Assembly: GCA_035533275.1 (NCBI GenBank)
Contig: DATLUD010000010.1
Span: forward strand, 1 to 64,000
DNA: 64,000 bases
Origin: SCRA01 sp035533275
GTDB taxonomy: Bacteria > Vulcanimicrobiota > Vulcanimicrobiia > Vulcanimicrobiales > SCRA01
Reading direction: 5' to 3'
The translations under genes and the position numbers were made by a program. The notes under the pieces are model-generated. The model had not been told where the DNA came from, searched no databases, and worked only from the letters and a program-made list of their open reading frames with translations. Below, piece by piece: positions 23,210-31,719 of this stretch. Position 1 is the stretch's first letter; every line of letters starts with the position of its first letter.

Positions 23210-24112
23210 TTGAGTCTCTACCAGTCGCCCGTCCCCGAGGTCGCAGACTTCCAGGCGTCGATCCGTCTGGAGCGCGGCCAGAGCGTCCGCACGGCCAGCG
23301 AGTATGGCCGTGACGTCGACGCCTTTCGGCGCTGGCTGGGCGGCGCGCCGCTCTGGCAGGCCTCAGCCTCGGAGATGCGGCGCTACGTGATGCACCTGAT
23401 GGGCGACAAGGCGTACACGGCTGCCTCGGTGCGCCGCAAGATCGCGTCCCTGCGGGCGTTTTTTACCTGGCAGAAGCGGGAGGGGAAGCGCACCGATAAC
23501 CCCAGCGCCGAGATCCGCCCGCCCAAGCCCGAGAAACGCCTTCCCAAGGTGCTCAACGAGTCGGAGGTCGACACGCTGCTGAGCACCACGATCGCCGGGC
23601 GCTCGGAGTTCGTGCGCCTCCGCGACCGCGCGATCCTGGAGCTGCTCTACGCCAGCGGCATCCGTCGCGCGGAGCTGGTGGGGCTGAACCTGGACGACGT
23701 GGACCTGGAGCGCCGGCGCATGCGGGTGATCGGCAAGGGGAACAAGCAGCGCGTCGTCTTCTTCAACCACGCCGCCGCCGAGGCGATGACCCTCTACCTC
23801 GGCCTGCGTCCGCGCACGGCCGACCAGGCGTTTTTCGTGGGGCGCACCGGCAGGCGGCTCAACGCCGACTACGCCGGCGAGATCTTCCGCCTCTTCGCCC
23901 GGCTCTCGGGGCTCTCCAAGCACGCCACGCCGCACGTCTTGCGTCACTCGTTCGCCACGCACTTGCTGGAGAACGGGGCCGACCTCATGACCATCAAGGA
24001 GCTGCTGGGCCACGAGAGCCTGGCGACCACGCAGATCTATACCAACGTCTCGCTCGAGCACATGCGCAAGACGTACGACGAGGCCCACCCGCGCGACCGC
24101 CGGGACGGCTGA
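23210..24112 (+). CDS. xerD: Tyrosine recombinase XerC/XerD
   Basis: 300 aa. The N-terminal SAM-like core-binding domain is about residues 1-95. The catalytic domain has Arg in LLYASGIRRAELVGL, the beta-hairpin Lys region VIGKGNKQRVVFF, the HxxR box PHVLRHSFATHLLENGAD, His in LLGHESLATTQIY and the nucleophilic Tyr in that last segment (QIYTNV). Size and motifs match the housekeeping Xer proteins that resolve chromosome dimers at dif rather than phage integrases. TTG start with GGAGG 9 nt upstream. Whether it is XerC, XerD or a single-Xer system cannot be told from one gene. Confidence 0.88.
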   Translation: MSLYQSPVPEVADFQASIRLERGQSVRTASEYGRDVDAFRRWLGGAPLWQASASEMRRYVMHLMGDKAYTAASVRRKIASLRAFFTWQKREGKRTDNPSAEIRPPKPEKRLPKVLNESEVDTLLSTTIAGRSEFVRLRDRAILELLYASGIRRAELVGLNLDDVDLERRRMRVIGKGNKQRVVFFNHAAAEAMTLYLGLRPRTADQAFFVGRTGRRLNADYAGEIFRLFARLSGLSKHATPHVLRHSFATHLLENGADLMTIKELLGHESLATTQIYTNVSLEHMRKTYDEAHPRDRRDG

Positions 24113-24118
24113 GGCCCC

Positions 24119-24349
24119 TTAGGTGACGACGATGCAGGTCGTGGTCTTTGCCACGCCGTCGACGCGATGGACGCCGTTGAGGATCAGCTCGCCCAGCGAC
24201 TTGACGTCGGCGACCTCGCAGGCGGCGATGACGTCGTACTCGCCGGTCACTGCGTCGGCGGCGGTGATCCCGCGAACCGCGCGGATCGCCCCGGCGAGAC
24301 CGACTGCCTTCGTGGGCTGGGCGCTCACCAAGATATAGGCTTTCACCAC
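24119..24349 (-). CDS. Stand-alone Lrp/AsnC ligand-binding (RAM) domain protein
   Basis: 76 aa from a GTG with GAAGGA 9 nt upstream. The product KAYILVSAQPTKAVGLAGAI ... GEYDVIAACEV ... TTTCIVV is a single alpha-beta RAM sandwich without the DNA-binding half of Lrp/AsnC regulators. Such short proteins are common and bind amino acids or act as decoy partners of full-length Lrp proteins. It converges tail-to-tail on the recombinase gene, 6 bp away. Confidence 0.83.
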   Translation of the reverse strand: MVKAYILVSAQPTKAVGLAGAIRAVRGITAADAVTGEYDVIAACEVADVKSLGELILNGVHRVDGVAKTTTCIVVT

Positions 24350-24413
24350 GGCACCGCATCCTTCACGCGCCTGCGCCCGGCACCCGTGTGTTGCTTCTTC
24401 CCCCATTTGGGGC

Positions 24414-25382
24414 TCACGGGGCCGGGACGGGCGGGTGGCGCGCGATGATCGCCGTAGCCGCCTCCAAGACCTTGGCCCGCAGCTCTGCGGGCTCGAGTAT
24501 CTCGATTGCGTCGCCCAGCATCAAGAGATGGGCCATCGCTGCGGTGGGTCCGGGGAACGTCAGGCGCACCGTCTGCCAGCCGTCCGCGGACTCGCTCTCT
24601 TCGACCAGCTCGAAGAGCCCATCCATGAACGTCCGGAACTCGGAGAGCGCCGTCGGACCCGCGCGCACGACCGCCCGGTATCCCTCATGACGCGCCTCGA
24701 ATGCGGAGGTCCACGTCTCCCAGAAGCGGTCGAGGCTGAACCCGTCTGGGCGCGTGAAGCGCTGCGCGCTCCGCTCGACGCCGCGAATGCGCGAGGCGCG
24801 AAAGACGCGCATCTCGCCGGACGATCGAGCCACCAAGTACCAGATGCCGGCTTTGGCCACCAAGCCGAGCGGCTCGACCACGCGATCGGTTTCCGCGCCC
24901 TCGCGGTCGCGATAGAGCAGCCGCACGCAGTGGTCGTCCCAGACGGCCCGTTGAAGGGCGGAGAGGTGATCGCGCGGCTGTGCGGCCTGGTTCCACCGCG
25001 TGGGGTCGAGGTGGATACGGTCGCGCACGCGCCGGGCGGAGGCGCGCTGGCCGTGCGGGAGCGCCCCGGCGAGCTTCTCCAGCGTCTTGGCGAGCTCGTC
25101 ACCGAGGCCGAGGTCCGCCAGAGGGTTGGCCGCGGAGACGAAGAGCGCGCGGACCTCTTCTTCTCCCAGGTGCGTAAGGGCCGTCCGGTAGCCGTCGGCC
25201 AGCACGATGCCGCCCCGCGGGCCGCGCTCCGCATAGACGGGGATCCCGGCGGCCGAGAGGGCGTCGGCGTCGCGATAGACGGTGCGCTCGGAGACCTCGA
25301 GCTCAGCGGCGATCTCCCGCGCCGCGACCCGTCCCCGGGCCTGGAGCAGGATCAGCGTCGCCAGCAGGCGATCGGCCTTCAT
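24414..25382 (-). CDS. HTH-WYL transcriptional regulator (YafY/PafC-like)
   Basis: 322 aa from ATG (MKADRLLATLILLQARGRVA); the first two codons of the longer frame are dispensable. The HTH_11 domain continues EIAAELEVSERTVYRDADAL, and the WYL domain appears near residues 140-215 with IWYLVARSSGEMRVFRASRI. A C-terminal WCX-like extension follows. These regulators sense small molecules or nucleic acid through the WYL domain. The gene is divergent from a glyoxalase-fold gene across 95 bp that contains a perfect 9-bp inverted repeat, so it probably regulates itself and that neighbour. No clear ribosome site precedes the start. Confidence 0.86.
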   Translation of the reverse strand: MKADRLLATLILLQARGRVAAREIAAELEVSERTVYRDADALSAAGIPVYAERGPRGGIVLADGYRTALTHLGEEEVRALFVSAANPLADLGLGDELAKTLEKLAGALPHGQRASARRVRDRIHLDPTRWNQAAQPRDHLSALQRAVWDDHCVRLLYRDREGAETDRVVEPLGLVAKAGIWYLVARSSGEMRVFRASRIRGVERSAQRFTRPDGFSLDRFWETWTSAFEARHEGYRAVVRAGPTALSEFRTFMDGLFELVEESESADGWQTVRLTFPGPTAAMAHLLMLGDAIEILEPAELRAKVLEAATAIIARHPPVPAP

Positions 25383-25387
25383 GCCCA

Positions 25388-25438
25388 CAGTCTACCACCG
25401 ATGTGGACAGCAGGTGTCAGGAAATCCGGGGTAGACTG
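25388..25438. promoter_or_regulatory. Candidate operator in the WYL-glyoxalase divergent region
   Basis: CAGTCTACC (25388-25396) and GGTAGACTG (25430-25438) are a perfect 9-bp inverted repeat 33 bp apart, filling the space between the two divergent starts. A third TCTACC lies at about 25451-25456. Arm placement near both starts suits a regulator that controls both genes. Confidence 0.45.
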
Positions 25439-25477
25439 CGCTCAACGAAATCTACCGCAACAGCGAAGGGAGTACCG

Positions 25478-25849
25478 ATGGGCACGACCACGAGCAAGAC
25501 GGCGATCCGCGGGATCGACGCCAGCGTCTACCTCGTCAAGGATCTGGGGCGCGCCAAGGCCTTCTGGCGCGAGGTCATGGAGCTGCAGCCCACCGCCGAC
25601 ACGGAGAGCTACGCCGAGTACGATCTGGGCGACGGCACCACGTTCGGCCTCTTCAAGATGCCCGACGGAAGCTGGTCGAAGTGCGACGGCATCCTGTTCT
25701 CCGTGGCCGACGCGCGCGAGGCCGCGTCGTACTTCGGGGCGCGCGGCGCCAAGATCTCCGACAACATCTTCGATGGTCCCGCCTGCGTCATGGCGTTCGG
25801 CGAGGACAGCGAGGGGAACGCCTTCATCCTCCACCAGCGCAAGACGTAG
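25478..25849 (+). CDS. Glyoxalase/bleomycin-resistance fold (VOC) protein
   Basis: 123 aa from ATG with GAAGGGAG just upstream. VOC-fold pattern: IDASVYLVKDLGRAKAFWRE, central DLGDGTTFGLFKM, second beta-alpha unit ILFSVADAREAASYFGARG, and the closing strand DSEGNAFILHQRKT. Proteins of this size dimerise to build one metal site and act as glyoxalases, dioxygenases or drug-binding proteins. No specific function can be assigned. Divergent from the WYL regulator, which is its likely controller. Confidence 0.8.
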   Translation: MGTTTSKTAIRGIDASVYLVKDLGRAKAFWREVMELQPTADTESYAEYDLGDGTTFGLFKMPDGSWSKCDGILFSVADAREAASYFGARGAKISDNIFDGPACVMAFGEDSEGNAFILHQRKT

Positions 25850-25853
25850 GCGG

Positions 25854-26825
25854 CTACGCCGGGAGGAGCAGGAGCTTCCCGGTGGTTTTGCGGGCCGCCA
25901 GGTCCTGTTGGGCCTGCGCGGCCTGCGCCAGCGGATAGGTTCCGCCGATGCGCATCTTCAGTTCGCCTTTCGCGATCCAGCCGAGGACGTCGCCGGCGCG
26001 CTGGAGGAGCTCCGCGCGCGTGACCGTGTAGTCGGCGAGCTTGGGGCGCGTGAGGAAGAGCGAGCCCTTCGCGTTGAGGACCATCGGCGCCACCGGATCG
26101 ACGGGGCCGCTGGCGTTGCCGTAGGAGACCATCATGCCGCGGCGGCGCAACGAGTCGAGGCTCTGCTCCCACGTGGCCTTGCCGACGGAGTCGTAGGCGA
26201 CGTGCACGCCCTCACCGCCCGTGAGGCGGCGCACCGCGGGGGCCACGTCTTCACGGGTGTAGACGATCACGTGGTCGGCGCCGGCGTCGCGTGCCAACTG
26301 CGCCTTCTCGTCGTTGCCGACGGTGGCGATGACGCGGGCGCCCCGGCGCTTGGCCATCTGCGTGAGCAGCAGGCCGACGCCGCCGGCGGCAGCGTGCACC
26401 AGCGCCACGTCACCGGACTTGAGAGGGTACGTGGTGTGCGAGAGATAGTGCGCGGTCATGCCCTGGAGCATGGCGGCCGCCGCGGCGCGGTCGTCGATGC
26501 CCGCGGGCACCGGCACCACGCGGTCGGCTCTCACCACGGCGTACTCGGCATAGCTCCCCAGGCCGTCGGCGTAGGCGACGCGATCGCCGGGGGCGATGCC
26601 GGTGACGCCGGGGCCGACGCGCTCGACGAGCGCGCACGCCTCCATGCCGGGCGTGAACGGCAGCGCCATCTTGTAGAGGCCGCTGCGCTGGTAGATATCG
26701 ATGAAGTTGACGCCGGCGGCGAGGATGCGGACGAGGATCTGTCCCGATCCCGGCTCGGGCTGCGGCGCCTCGACGTACTGCATGACCTCGGGGCCACCCT
26801 GCTGCTCGATCAGAATCGCGTGCAT
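25854..26825 (-). CDS. qor: NADPH:quinone oxidoreductase (zinc-independent MDR)
   Basis: 323 aa. Starts MHAILIEQQGGPEVMQYVEA as in E. coli QorA. The quinone-oxidoreductase signature is present: GVNFIDIYQRSGLY, PFTPGMEACALVERVG and the nucleotide-binding VALVHAAAGGVGLLLTQMAK. It reduces quinones or alpha,beta-unsaturated carbonyls with NADPH in the cytoplasm. It is the last gene of the long minus-strand run, 59 bp after panE, and could have its own promoter. Confidence 0.88.
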   Translation of the reverse strand: MHAILIEQQGGPEVMQYVEAPQPEPGSGQILVRILAAGVNFIDIYQRSGLYKMALPFTPGMEACALVERVGPGVTGIAPGDRVAYADGLGSYAEYAVVRADRVVPVPAGIDDRAAAAAMLQGMTAHYLSHTTYPLKSGDVALVHAAAGGVGLLLTQMAKRRGARVIATVGNDEKAQLARDAGADHVIVYTREDVAPAVRRLTGGEGVHVAYDSVGKATWEQSLDSLRRRGMMVSYGNASGPVDPVAPMVLNAKGSLFLTRPKLADYTVTRAELLQRAGDVLGWIAKGELKMRIGGTYPLAQAAQAQQDLAARKTTGKLLLLPA

Positions 26826-26884
26826 GCGCTGCTTCTCCTTCTTCTTCGATCGTAGACGTGTCGCTCTCTCGACCGCGCGATTCC

Positions 26885-27862
26885 TCAGGAGGTTGCGCGT
26901 TCCGCCGTCGTGGGATTTCGCTCGACGGAAGATTCCGCCGAGGCGGCGGGCTTGCGCTGCCGCGCGCGTACCAGGCGGGTCATGGCCTCGTTGTACGGGG
27001 CGGCCAGACCGTGGCGGCGCGCCATCGCGACGACGGCGCCGTTGATCGCCTCGATCTCCGTGCGGCGCCCGGCGCGCAGGTCCGCGCGCATCGAGGAGAC
27101 GTTCTGCGCCGTGGAGGAGGCGACGGCGCGCACATATTCCCACGCGTCGTCGAACGGCAGCCCGATGCGCGCGGCGGCGGCGACCTGGACGGTCTCTTGG
27201 GCGAGAGCGCGCGCCAGGGCCTGGGCGTCTTCGTCGTCGAGCACGATGCCGTTGGGCGCGTCGAGCAGGGCGGTGACGGGGTTGATGGCCGCATTGGCGA
27301 CGAGCTTGCCCCAAATCTGAGGGCGAATATCGTAGACGGACTGCGCGGGCAGCCCGGCGCGCGTGAGGAGGTCCCGCACGGTGGCGACCGTGGCCGGCGA
27401 AGCCCCCGCGCCTCCGAGCACCGTGGTGCCCGTGCCGGCGCGGCGCACCGTGCCGGGCGAGAGCTGGGTGGAGCCCTCCGTGGTCACGCCCAGCACCAGG
27501 GCCAAGCGGCCGCCCAGCGCGGCCTTGATGGCCTCCTCGTTCCCGAGTCCGTTCTGGAGGCTCACGATCACGCACGCGGGGTCGATCTTGCCGCCGAAGG
27601 GACGCATGGCGTTCCACGTGTCTTGCGCCTTGACGAAGACGAAGATGATCTCGCTCGCGAAGAGGTCTTGCGGGCGCAGCGTGGCGCGCACCGCGCGCCG
27701 CTCTCCGTGCTCCTCGCGGATGCCCTCGGCCAGCGCGGCGACGTGATCGGGGCGCACGTCGAGGACGGCGACGTCGGCGACGGGCGCCAGCAGCAACGCA
27801 AAGAGCGAGCCCATCGCGCCTCCGCCCACGATGCCGACGGACGGCCGCTTCACTGCTTCCAC
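26885..27862 (-). CDS. panE: 2-dehydropantoate 2-reductase (KPR) family
   Basis: 325 aa. N-terminal NADP Rossmann motif VGIVGGGAMGSLFALLLAPV, the conserved VSLQNGLGNEEAI of ApbA/PanE proteins, and the catalytic Lys in the IWGKLVANAAINPVTALLDA segment of the C-terminal domain. It would reduce ketopantoate to pantoate in the pantothenate/CoA pathway. The family also has divergent members with other 2-oxo substrates, so the gene name is probable rather than proven. It starts 15 bp after the rhomboid gene ends. Confidence 0.85.
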   Translation of the reverse strand: MEAVKRPSVGIVGGGAMGSLFALLLAPVADVAVLDVRPDHVAALAEGIREEHGERRAVRATLRPQDLFASEIIFVFVKAQDTWNAMRPFGGKIDPACVIVSLQNGLGNEEAIKAALGGRLALVLGVTTEGSTQLSPGTVRRAGTGTTVLGGAGASPATVATVRDLLTRAGLPAQSVYDIRPQIWGKLVANAAINPVTALLDAPNGIVLDDEDAQALARALAQETVQVAAAARIGLPFDDAWEYVRAVASSTAQNVSSMRADLRAGRRTEIEAINGAVVAMARRHGLAAPYNEAMTRLVRARQRKPAASAESSVERNPTTAERATS

Positions 27863-27877
27863 GGGGCGTTCATTCGC

Positions 27878-28600
27878 TCAGAAGTGATAGCGGAACCTCC
27901 GCGTGCCGCGCGCCCTGCGCACACGGAAGAGCGCGATGAGCACGAGGCCCGAGACAAAGCCGCCGATGTGCGCGAAGTAGCCGATGCCGCCCTGATCGCT
28001 CAGCGTGCGCGTGGTGAGCGTGCCCGCGTGGAGGAACTGCAGCGCCGCCCACAGGCCGATCACGACCACGGCGGGGAGGCGCAAGAAGAGGGGAAAGCAC
28101 CCGATGGGCACGATCGTCTTGATGCTGCGCGTGGGGTACGTGACGAGGTAGGCGCCAAGCACGCCGGCGATGGCGCCGGAGGCCCCGACCGTCGGGATGT
28201 GGCTGCCGGGCGCCGCGAAGACCTCCACGAGCCCGCCGATGATGCCCGCCGCCAGATAGAACGCCACGAACCGCAGGGAGCCGGTGAGGTACTCCACCTC
28301 CGGGCCGAAGACGAAGAGGTAGAGCATGTTGCCGATGATGTGCAGCCAGCCGGCATGGATGAAGAGCGAGCTCACCAGCGTGAGGTAGATGGGCTGCGGC
28401 GCGCCGACCACGGTGAGGCCGTGGGAGATGTCGTACGGGACGGCGCCGTACCCGGAGACGAACGCCTCCATGCACGTGGAGCCGCACGTCTGCCCCAAGG
28501 AGAGCTCGTGGAGGAAGACCACGACGTTGATCGCGATCAGCGCGTAGACCGCGAAGGGGAAGATCGGGAGAGGCTCGCCCGCCTCGCCGATCGGAATCAC
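27878..28600 (-). CDS. Rhomboid-family intramembrane serine protease
   Basis: 240 aa with six to seven membrane helices. The catalytic Ser is in GASGAIAGVLGAYLV (about residue 143) and the catalytic His in GYFAHIGGFVSGL. The rhomboid HxxxN motif is seen as HIIGNMLYLFVFG after LFIHAGW. It cleaves transmembrane substrates within the membrane; the target is unknown. The GTG start overlaps the mlaD stop (GTGA), tying it to the Mla operon, so a role in envelope quality control is a reasonable guess. Confidence 0.9.
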   Translation of the reverse strand: MIPIGEAGEPLPIFPFAVYALIAINVVVFLHELSLGQTCGSTCMEAFVSGYGAVPYDISHGLTVVGAPQPIYLTLVSSLFIHAGWLHIIGNMLYLFVFGPEVEYLTGSLRFVAFYLAAGIIGGLVEVFAAPGSHIPTVGASGAIAGVLGAYLVTYPTRSIKTIVPIGCFPLFLRLPAVVVIGLWAALQFLHAGTLTTRTLSDQGGIGYFAHIGGFVSGLVLIALFRVRRARGTRRFRYHF

Positions 28601-30153
28601 AAATTGAGCTCCAGTCCGTAGACCGGGCGGCGGTCCGCATAGAAGATGTCGCGCTCGCCGACGAAGCCGTCGATGCTCTTGGTCACCCGCACGCGTCCGT
28701 AGAGATCGAAGGTGGGGTGGCGCAAGTCGTAGAGCTTGGCATCGAATCCGAGCCTCCCCGCATCGGCGCTCGCCGCGACGCCGAGACGCGAGTAGAACAG
28801 GCCGCCGCCGACGCGCAGGTTGGGCGAGGTGCGCCGGAAGACCGCCGCGTTGACCGTGGCGTAGCCGCCGAAGTCGTTGCCGCCGAGGAGAACGCTCGTT
28901 CCGCCCTTCGGCAGGAACCAGAAGTTGACGTCGGACTGCGGCCCCTGGTCGCGCGAGAGCAGCGGCGTCCCGAACGAGGTACGGTCGGTGGGGGCGAGCT
29001 CGCTCACGCGGATCTGGACGCTGGCGAGGTTGGTCAGCCGCCTCTTCGGCTGCGGGATGGCGGCGTTCAGGCTGGTCTTCACGCCGGTGCCGTCAGGAGC
29101 GCGCTCAACCTGCCCGGAGGCGTTGGGAGCGGGAGACCCGGCCGGCGCCGGCGTCGCGCCGGCATCGACGCCGTAGACGCTCGACTCTCCTCCCAGGTGC
29201 CCCAGGAGCGAGTTGAGACGCTGCGCGGCGGCGTCGATGTGGGAGACGGTGTCGTGGAGCTGCGCCTGCGTCTGGCGGTCGCCGGTGAGCGTGTGCAGAT
29301 CGTTGGCGATCAGGGCGACGGAGTGTGCCGTGTCGCGCAGCTCGGTCGTCGTCTGCACCACGTTCTCGTGGACGGTGGGGTCGCCGGCCAGGCGCTGGAC
29401 GTCGTCGGCGGTCTTGGCCAGGCTCTTGGAGATGGCGGTGAGGTTGTCGACGATCCGCGAGACCTGTCCGGTCTTGTCGTTGACGGTGCTGCGCAACGAG
29501 TCGCTCACGGCCACGAGGTTGCCGCTGATGATGCCCAGCGACTGCTGCAGCTCGCCGGCGATGGCGTTCGAGCGCTCCGAGAGCTGCGAGACCGTGGTGG
29601 TGGTCTGGCGCGTGATCACGTTGACGTTCTGGGCGCTCTGCTGGAGTTGATCGAGGATCGCGGGCTCGCGGCGCTCGATGTCGGCCAGCATCCGGTCGAG
29701 ACGGTTGGCCTCGTTCTGCCCGGAGGCCATCAGGTCGGCAAGCGTGACGGGTATCTTGCCCTCGGGCTGCTGGTCGACCGGCAGGATCTGCCGCGGGAGC
29801 GGAGGCGCCGGCGGACCGGAGACGGTCTTGGGCAGCAGGATGTTCAGGTACGGGTCCCCCGTGACGGGCGACCGGATGATGAACTCGGCGTTGCTGGGGA
29901 TGCCGACGTCTTGGTGGATGCTCAGCACGACCTCGACGCTGTAGTCGGGCAGCAGCGTCACGTCGGCCACGCTGCCGACGATGACGCCCGACTGCAGGAC
30001 GTAGCCGCCCTGCTTGAGTCCCGCGACGTTCTTGAAGTGCACGCCGATCTGGTAGCCGCGCCGCGAGCCGAGGTCTGCCACGACGTAGGTCGCGAAGAGC
30101 AGCGTGAGGAGCCCCACCAGCGTGAAGAGTCCGACGCGCGCTTGATTGCTCAC
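28597..30153 (-). CDS. mlaD: MCE/MlaD-family lipid-transport protein with long C-terminal extension
   Basis: 518 aa. A single N-terminal TM anchor (VGLFTLVGLLTLLFATYVV) precedes the MCE domain (YQIGVHFKNVAGLKQGGYVL, PVTGDPYLNILLP, about residues 34-130). Then comes about 190 residues of helical, Ser/Thr/Gln-rich sequence (NVITRQTTTTVSQLSERSNA and onward). The last 150 residues look like antiparallel beta-strands (VNFWFLPKGGTSVLLGG, GGLFYSRLGVAASADAGRLG) ending GLELNL. Canonical MlaD is about 180 aa. It binds phospholipid between the MlaEF transporter and the outer membrane. The extension may replace other Mla partners; see findings. GTG start. Confidence 0.87.
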   Translation of the reverse strand: MSNQARVGLFTLVGLLTLLFATYVVADLGSRRGYQIGVHFKNVAGLKQGGYVLQSGVIVGSVADVTLLPDYSVEVVLSIHQDVGIPSNAEFIIRSPVTGDPYLNILLPKTVSGPPAPPLPRQILPVDQQPEGKIPVTLADLMASGQNEANRLDRMLADIERREPAILDQLQQSAQNVNVITRQTTTTVSQLSERSNAIAGELQQSLGIISGNLVAVSDSLRSTVNDKTGQVSRIVDNLTAISKSLAKTADDVQRLAGDPTVHENVVQTTTELRDTAHSVALIANDLHTLTGDRQTQAQLHDTVSHIDAAAQRLNSLLGHLGGESSVYGVDAGATPAPAGSPAPNASGQVERAPDGTGVKTSLNAAIPQPKRRLTNLASVQIRVSELAPTDRTSFGTPLLSRDQGPQSDVNFWFLPKGGTSVLLGGNDFGGYATVNAAVFRRTSPNLRVGGGLFYSRLGVAASADAGRLGFDAKLYDLRHPTFDLYGRVRVTKSIDGFVGERDIFYADRRPVYGLELNL

Positions 30154-30190
30154 CGAGTCACTCCGATTCTGGACACTAGCCTACATACCC

Positions 30191-30952
30191 CTAGAGAGGG
30201 ATCGGTCCCTGGTCGCGCCCCTGGAGGAACTGCTGGACGATCGGGTTGTCGGAGCGGCGCATCTCCTCCACGGTGCCTTCCGCGATGATCGCCCCCTCGA
30301 AGAGGAGCGCGACGCGGTCGGCCATCTGGTAGACGCTCTGCATGTCGTGGGAGACCACCACGACGGTGGCGCCCAGGGCTTTGTTGATCTGCTTGATGGT
30401 GCCGGTCAGCACGTTCGTCACGATGGGGTCGAGCCCGGACGTCGGCTCGTCGAAGAGCACGATCTCCGGCTTGGTCACGACGGCCCGGGCGAATCCGGCG
30501 CGCTTGATCATGCCGCCCGAGAGCTCCGCGGGCAGCCGCTGCAGCGTGTCGGCGAGGCCGACCATCTCGAGCGTCTCGCGTACGGTCTTCTGGATCTCCG
30601 GCTCGCTCATGCGCGTGTTCTCGCGCAGCGGCATGGCGACGTTGTCGCCGATCGTCAGCGAGTCGAAGAGGGCGGCGAACTGGAACGCGAAGCCGATGGA
30701 CTTGCGCAGCTCGATCAGCTCGCGGTGCGACATCTTGCAGAGGTCGGCGCCCTTTACCAGCACGCGGCCCCGCTGGGGCATGCGCAGACCGTTGATCAGG
30801 CGCAGCGTGGTGCTCTTGCCCGAGCCGGAGAGCCCGATGATGCAGGTGATCTCGCCGGCGGGGATGGTGAGCGAGAGGCCGGAGAGCACGATCTTCTCGC
30901 CGAACGCGAGCTCGACGTCTTGGATGGCGATGATCGAGGCGCCGCGCGTCAT
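30191..30952 (-). CDS. mlaF: Mla-type ABC transporter ATP-binding protein
   Basis: 253 aa. Walker A GLSGSGKSTTLRLINGL (about residues 38-54), signature LSGGMIKRAGFARAV, Walker B EIVLFDEPTSGLDPI, and the switch His in VVVVSHDMQSV. LSGGM and the following residues are typical of the Mla/MCE ATPase subgroup. It powers lipid transfer by MlaE. ATG overlaps the mlaE stop by four bases. mlaD follows after 37 bp. Confidence 0.93.
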   Translation of the reverse strand: MTRGASIIAIQDVELAFGEKIVLSGLSLTIPAGEITCIIGLSGSGKSTTLRLINGLRMPQRGRVLVKGADLCKMSHRELIELRKSIGFAFQFAALFDSLTIGDNVAMPLRENTRMSEPEIQKTVRETLEMVGLADTLQRLPAELSGGMIKRAGFARAVVTKPEIVLFDEPTSGLDPIVTNVLTGTIKQINKALGATVVVVSHDMQSVYQMADRVALLFEGAIIAEGTVEEMRRSDNPIVQQFLQGRDQGPIPL

Positions 30953-31719
30953 CGGAAGAGGATGTAGCTCAACGTGAAGTTCGCGATGAAGATCAGGATG
31001 ATCGAGAGCACGACGCTGAATGTCGTGGCTTTGCCGACGCCCGCCGCGCCCCCGCGCGTGGTGAGGCCCTGATAGCATCCGACCAGCACGATGATGATCG
31101 CGAAGAAGAACGTCTTGAAGAGGCCCTTGGCCACGTCGGTCATCGTGATCGCCTGATGGACCGAGGTGATGAACTCCTGCGGCGTGATGTTGGCCACGAC
31201 CTTGGCCATCCACATGCCGCCGAGGACGGAGATCACGTCGGCGAAGATCGTGAGGATCGGCAGCGTGAGGAGCATCGCCAGCAGGCGCGGCACCACCAGC
31301 ATGCGCGTGGGCGAGAGGCCCAGCGCCTCCAGCGCCTCGACCTGCTCCGTGACGACCATGGTGCCGAGCTCGGCCGCGATCGCCGCGCCCACGCGGCCCG
31401 CGACGACGACGGCCGTGAGCATGGGCCCCAGCTCGCGCGAAGTGGTGTAGGCGACGCCGCCGCCCACGACGTTGGCAAAGCCGTACTGCACGGCTTGTTC
31501 GGCTGCCTCGAGCGAGATGACCATGCCGGTGAAGAGCGAGGTCAGCAGGACGATGATGGTGCTCTGGGTGCCCAGCAGATAGGCCTGGTTGATCGTCTCG
31601 AGGAGCCGGACGCGCAAGCGCACGATGAAGTAGGCGGCATCGGCGCCCAAGGCGGCTACCCCGCCGGCATACTCGAGGAACCGGAGGGTGAGGCGCCCGA
31701 CCGATTCGAGCGCCCTCAT
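30949..31719 (-). CDS. mlaE: Mla-type ABC transporter permease
   Basis: 256 aa MlaE/YrbE permease with five to six membrane helices. The conserved cytoplasmic coupling region is ELGTMVVTEQVEALEALGLS followed by PTRMLVVPRLLAMLLTLPIL. It is the transmembrane part of the MlaFE(D) complex, which moves phospholipids between the inner membrane and the periplasmic carrier. It overlaps by ATGA both the coiled-coil gene upstream and mlaF downstream, so stoichiometric translation is likely. Confidence 0.93.
   Translation of the reverse strand: MRALESVGRLTLRFLEYAGGVAALGADAAYFIVRLRVRLLETINQAYLLGTQSTIIVLLTSLFTGMVISLEAAEQAVQYGFANVVGGGVAYTTSRELGPMLTAVVVAGRVGAAIAAELGTMVVTEQVEALEALGLSPTRMLVVPRLLAMLLTLPILTIFADVISVLGGMWMAKVVANITPQEFITSVHQAITMTDVAKGLFKTFFFAIIIVLVGCYQGLTTRGGAAGVGKATTFSVVLSIILIFIANFTLSYILFR

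Noticed and set aside
23210..24112. Phage or genomic-island integrase
   Set aside because: Length, motifs and neighbours match housekeeping XerC/D. No att-like repeats, excisionase or phage genes are present, and the only tRNA is 16 kb away with an intact 3' end.
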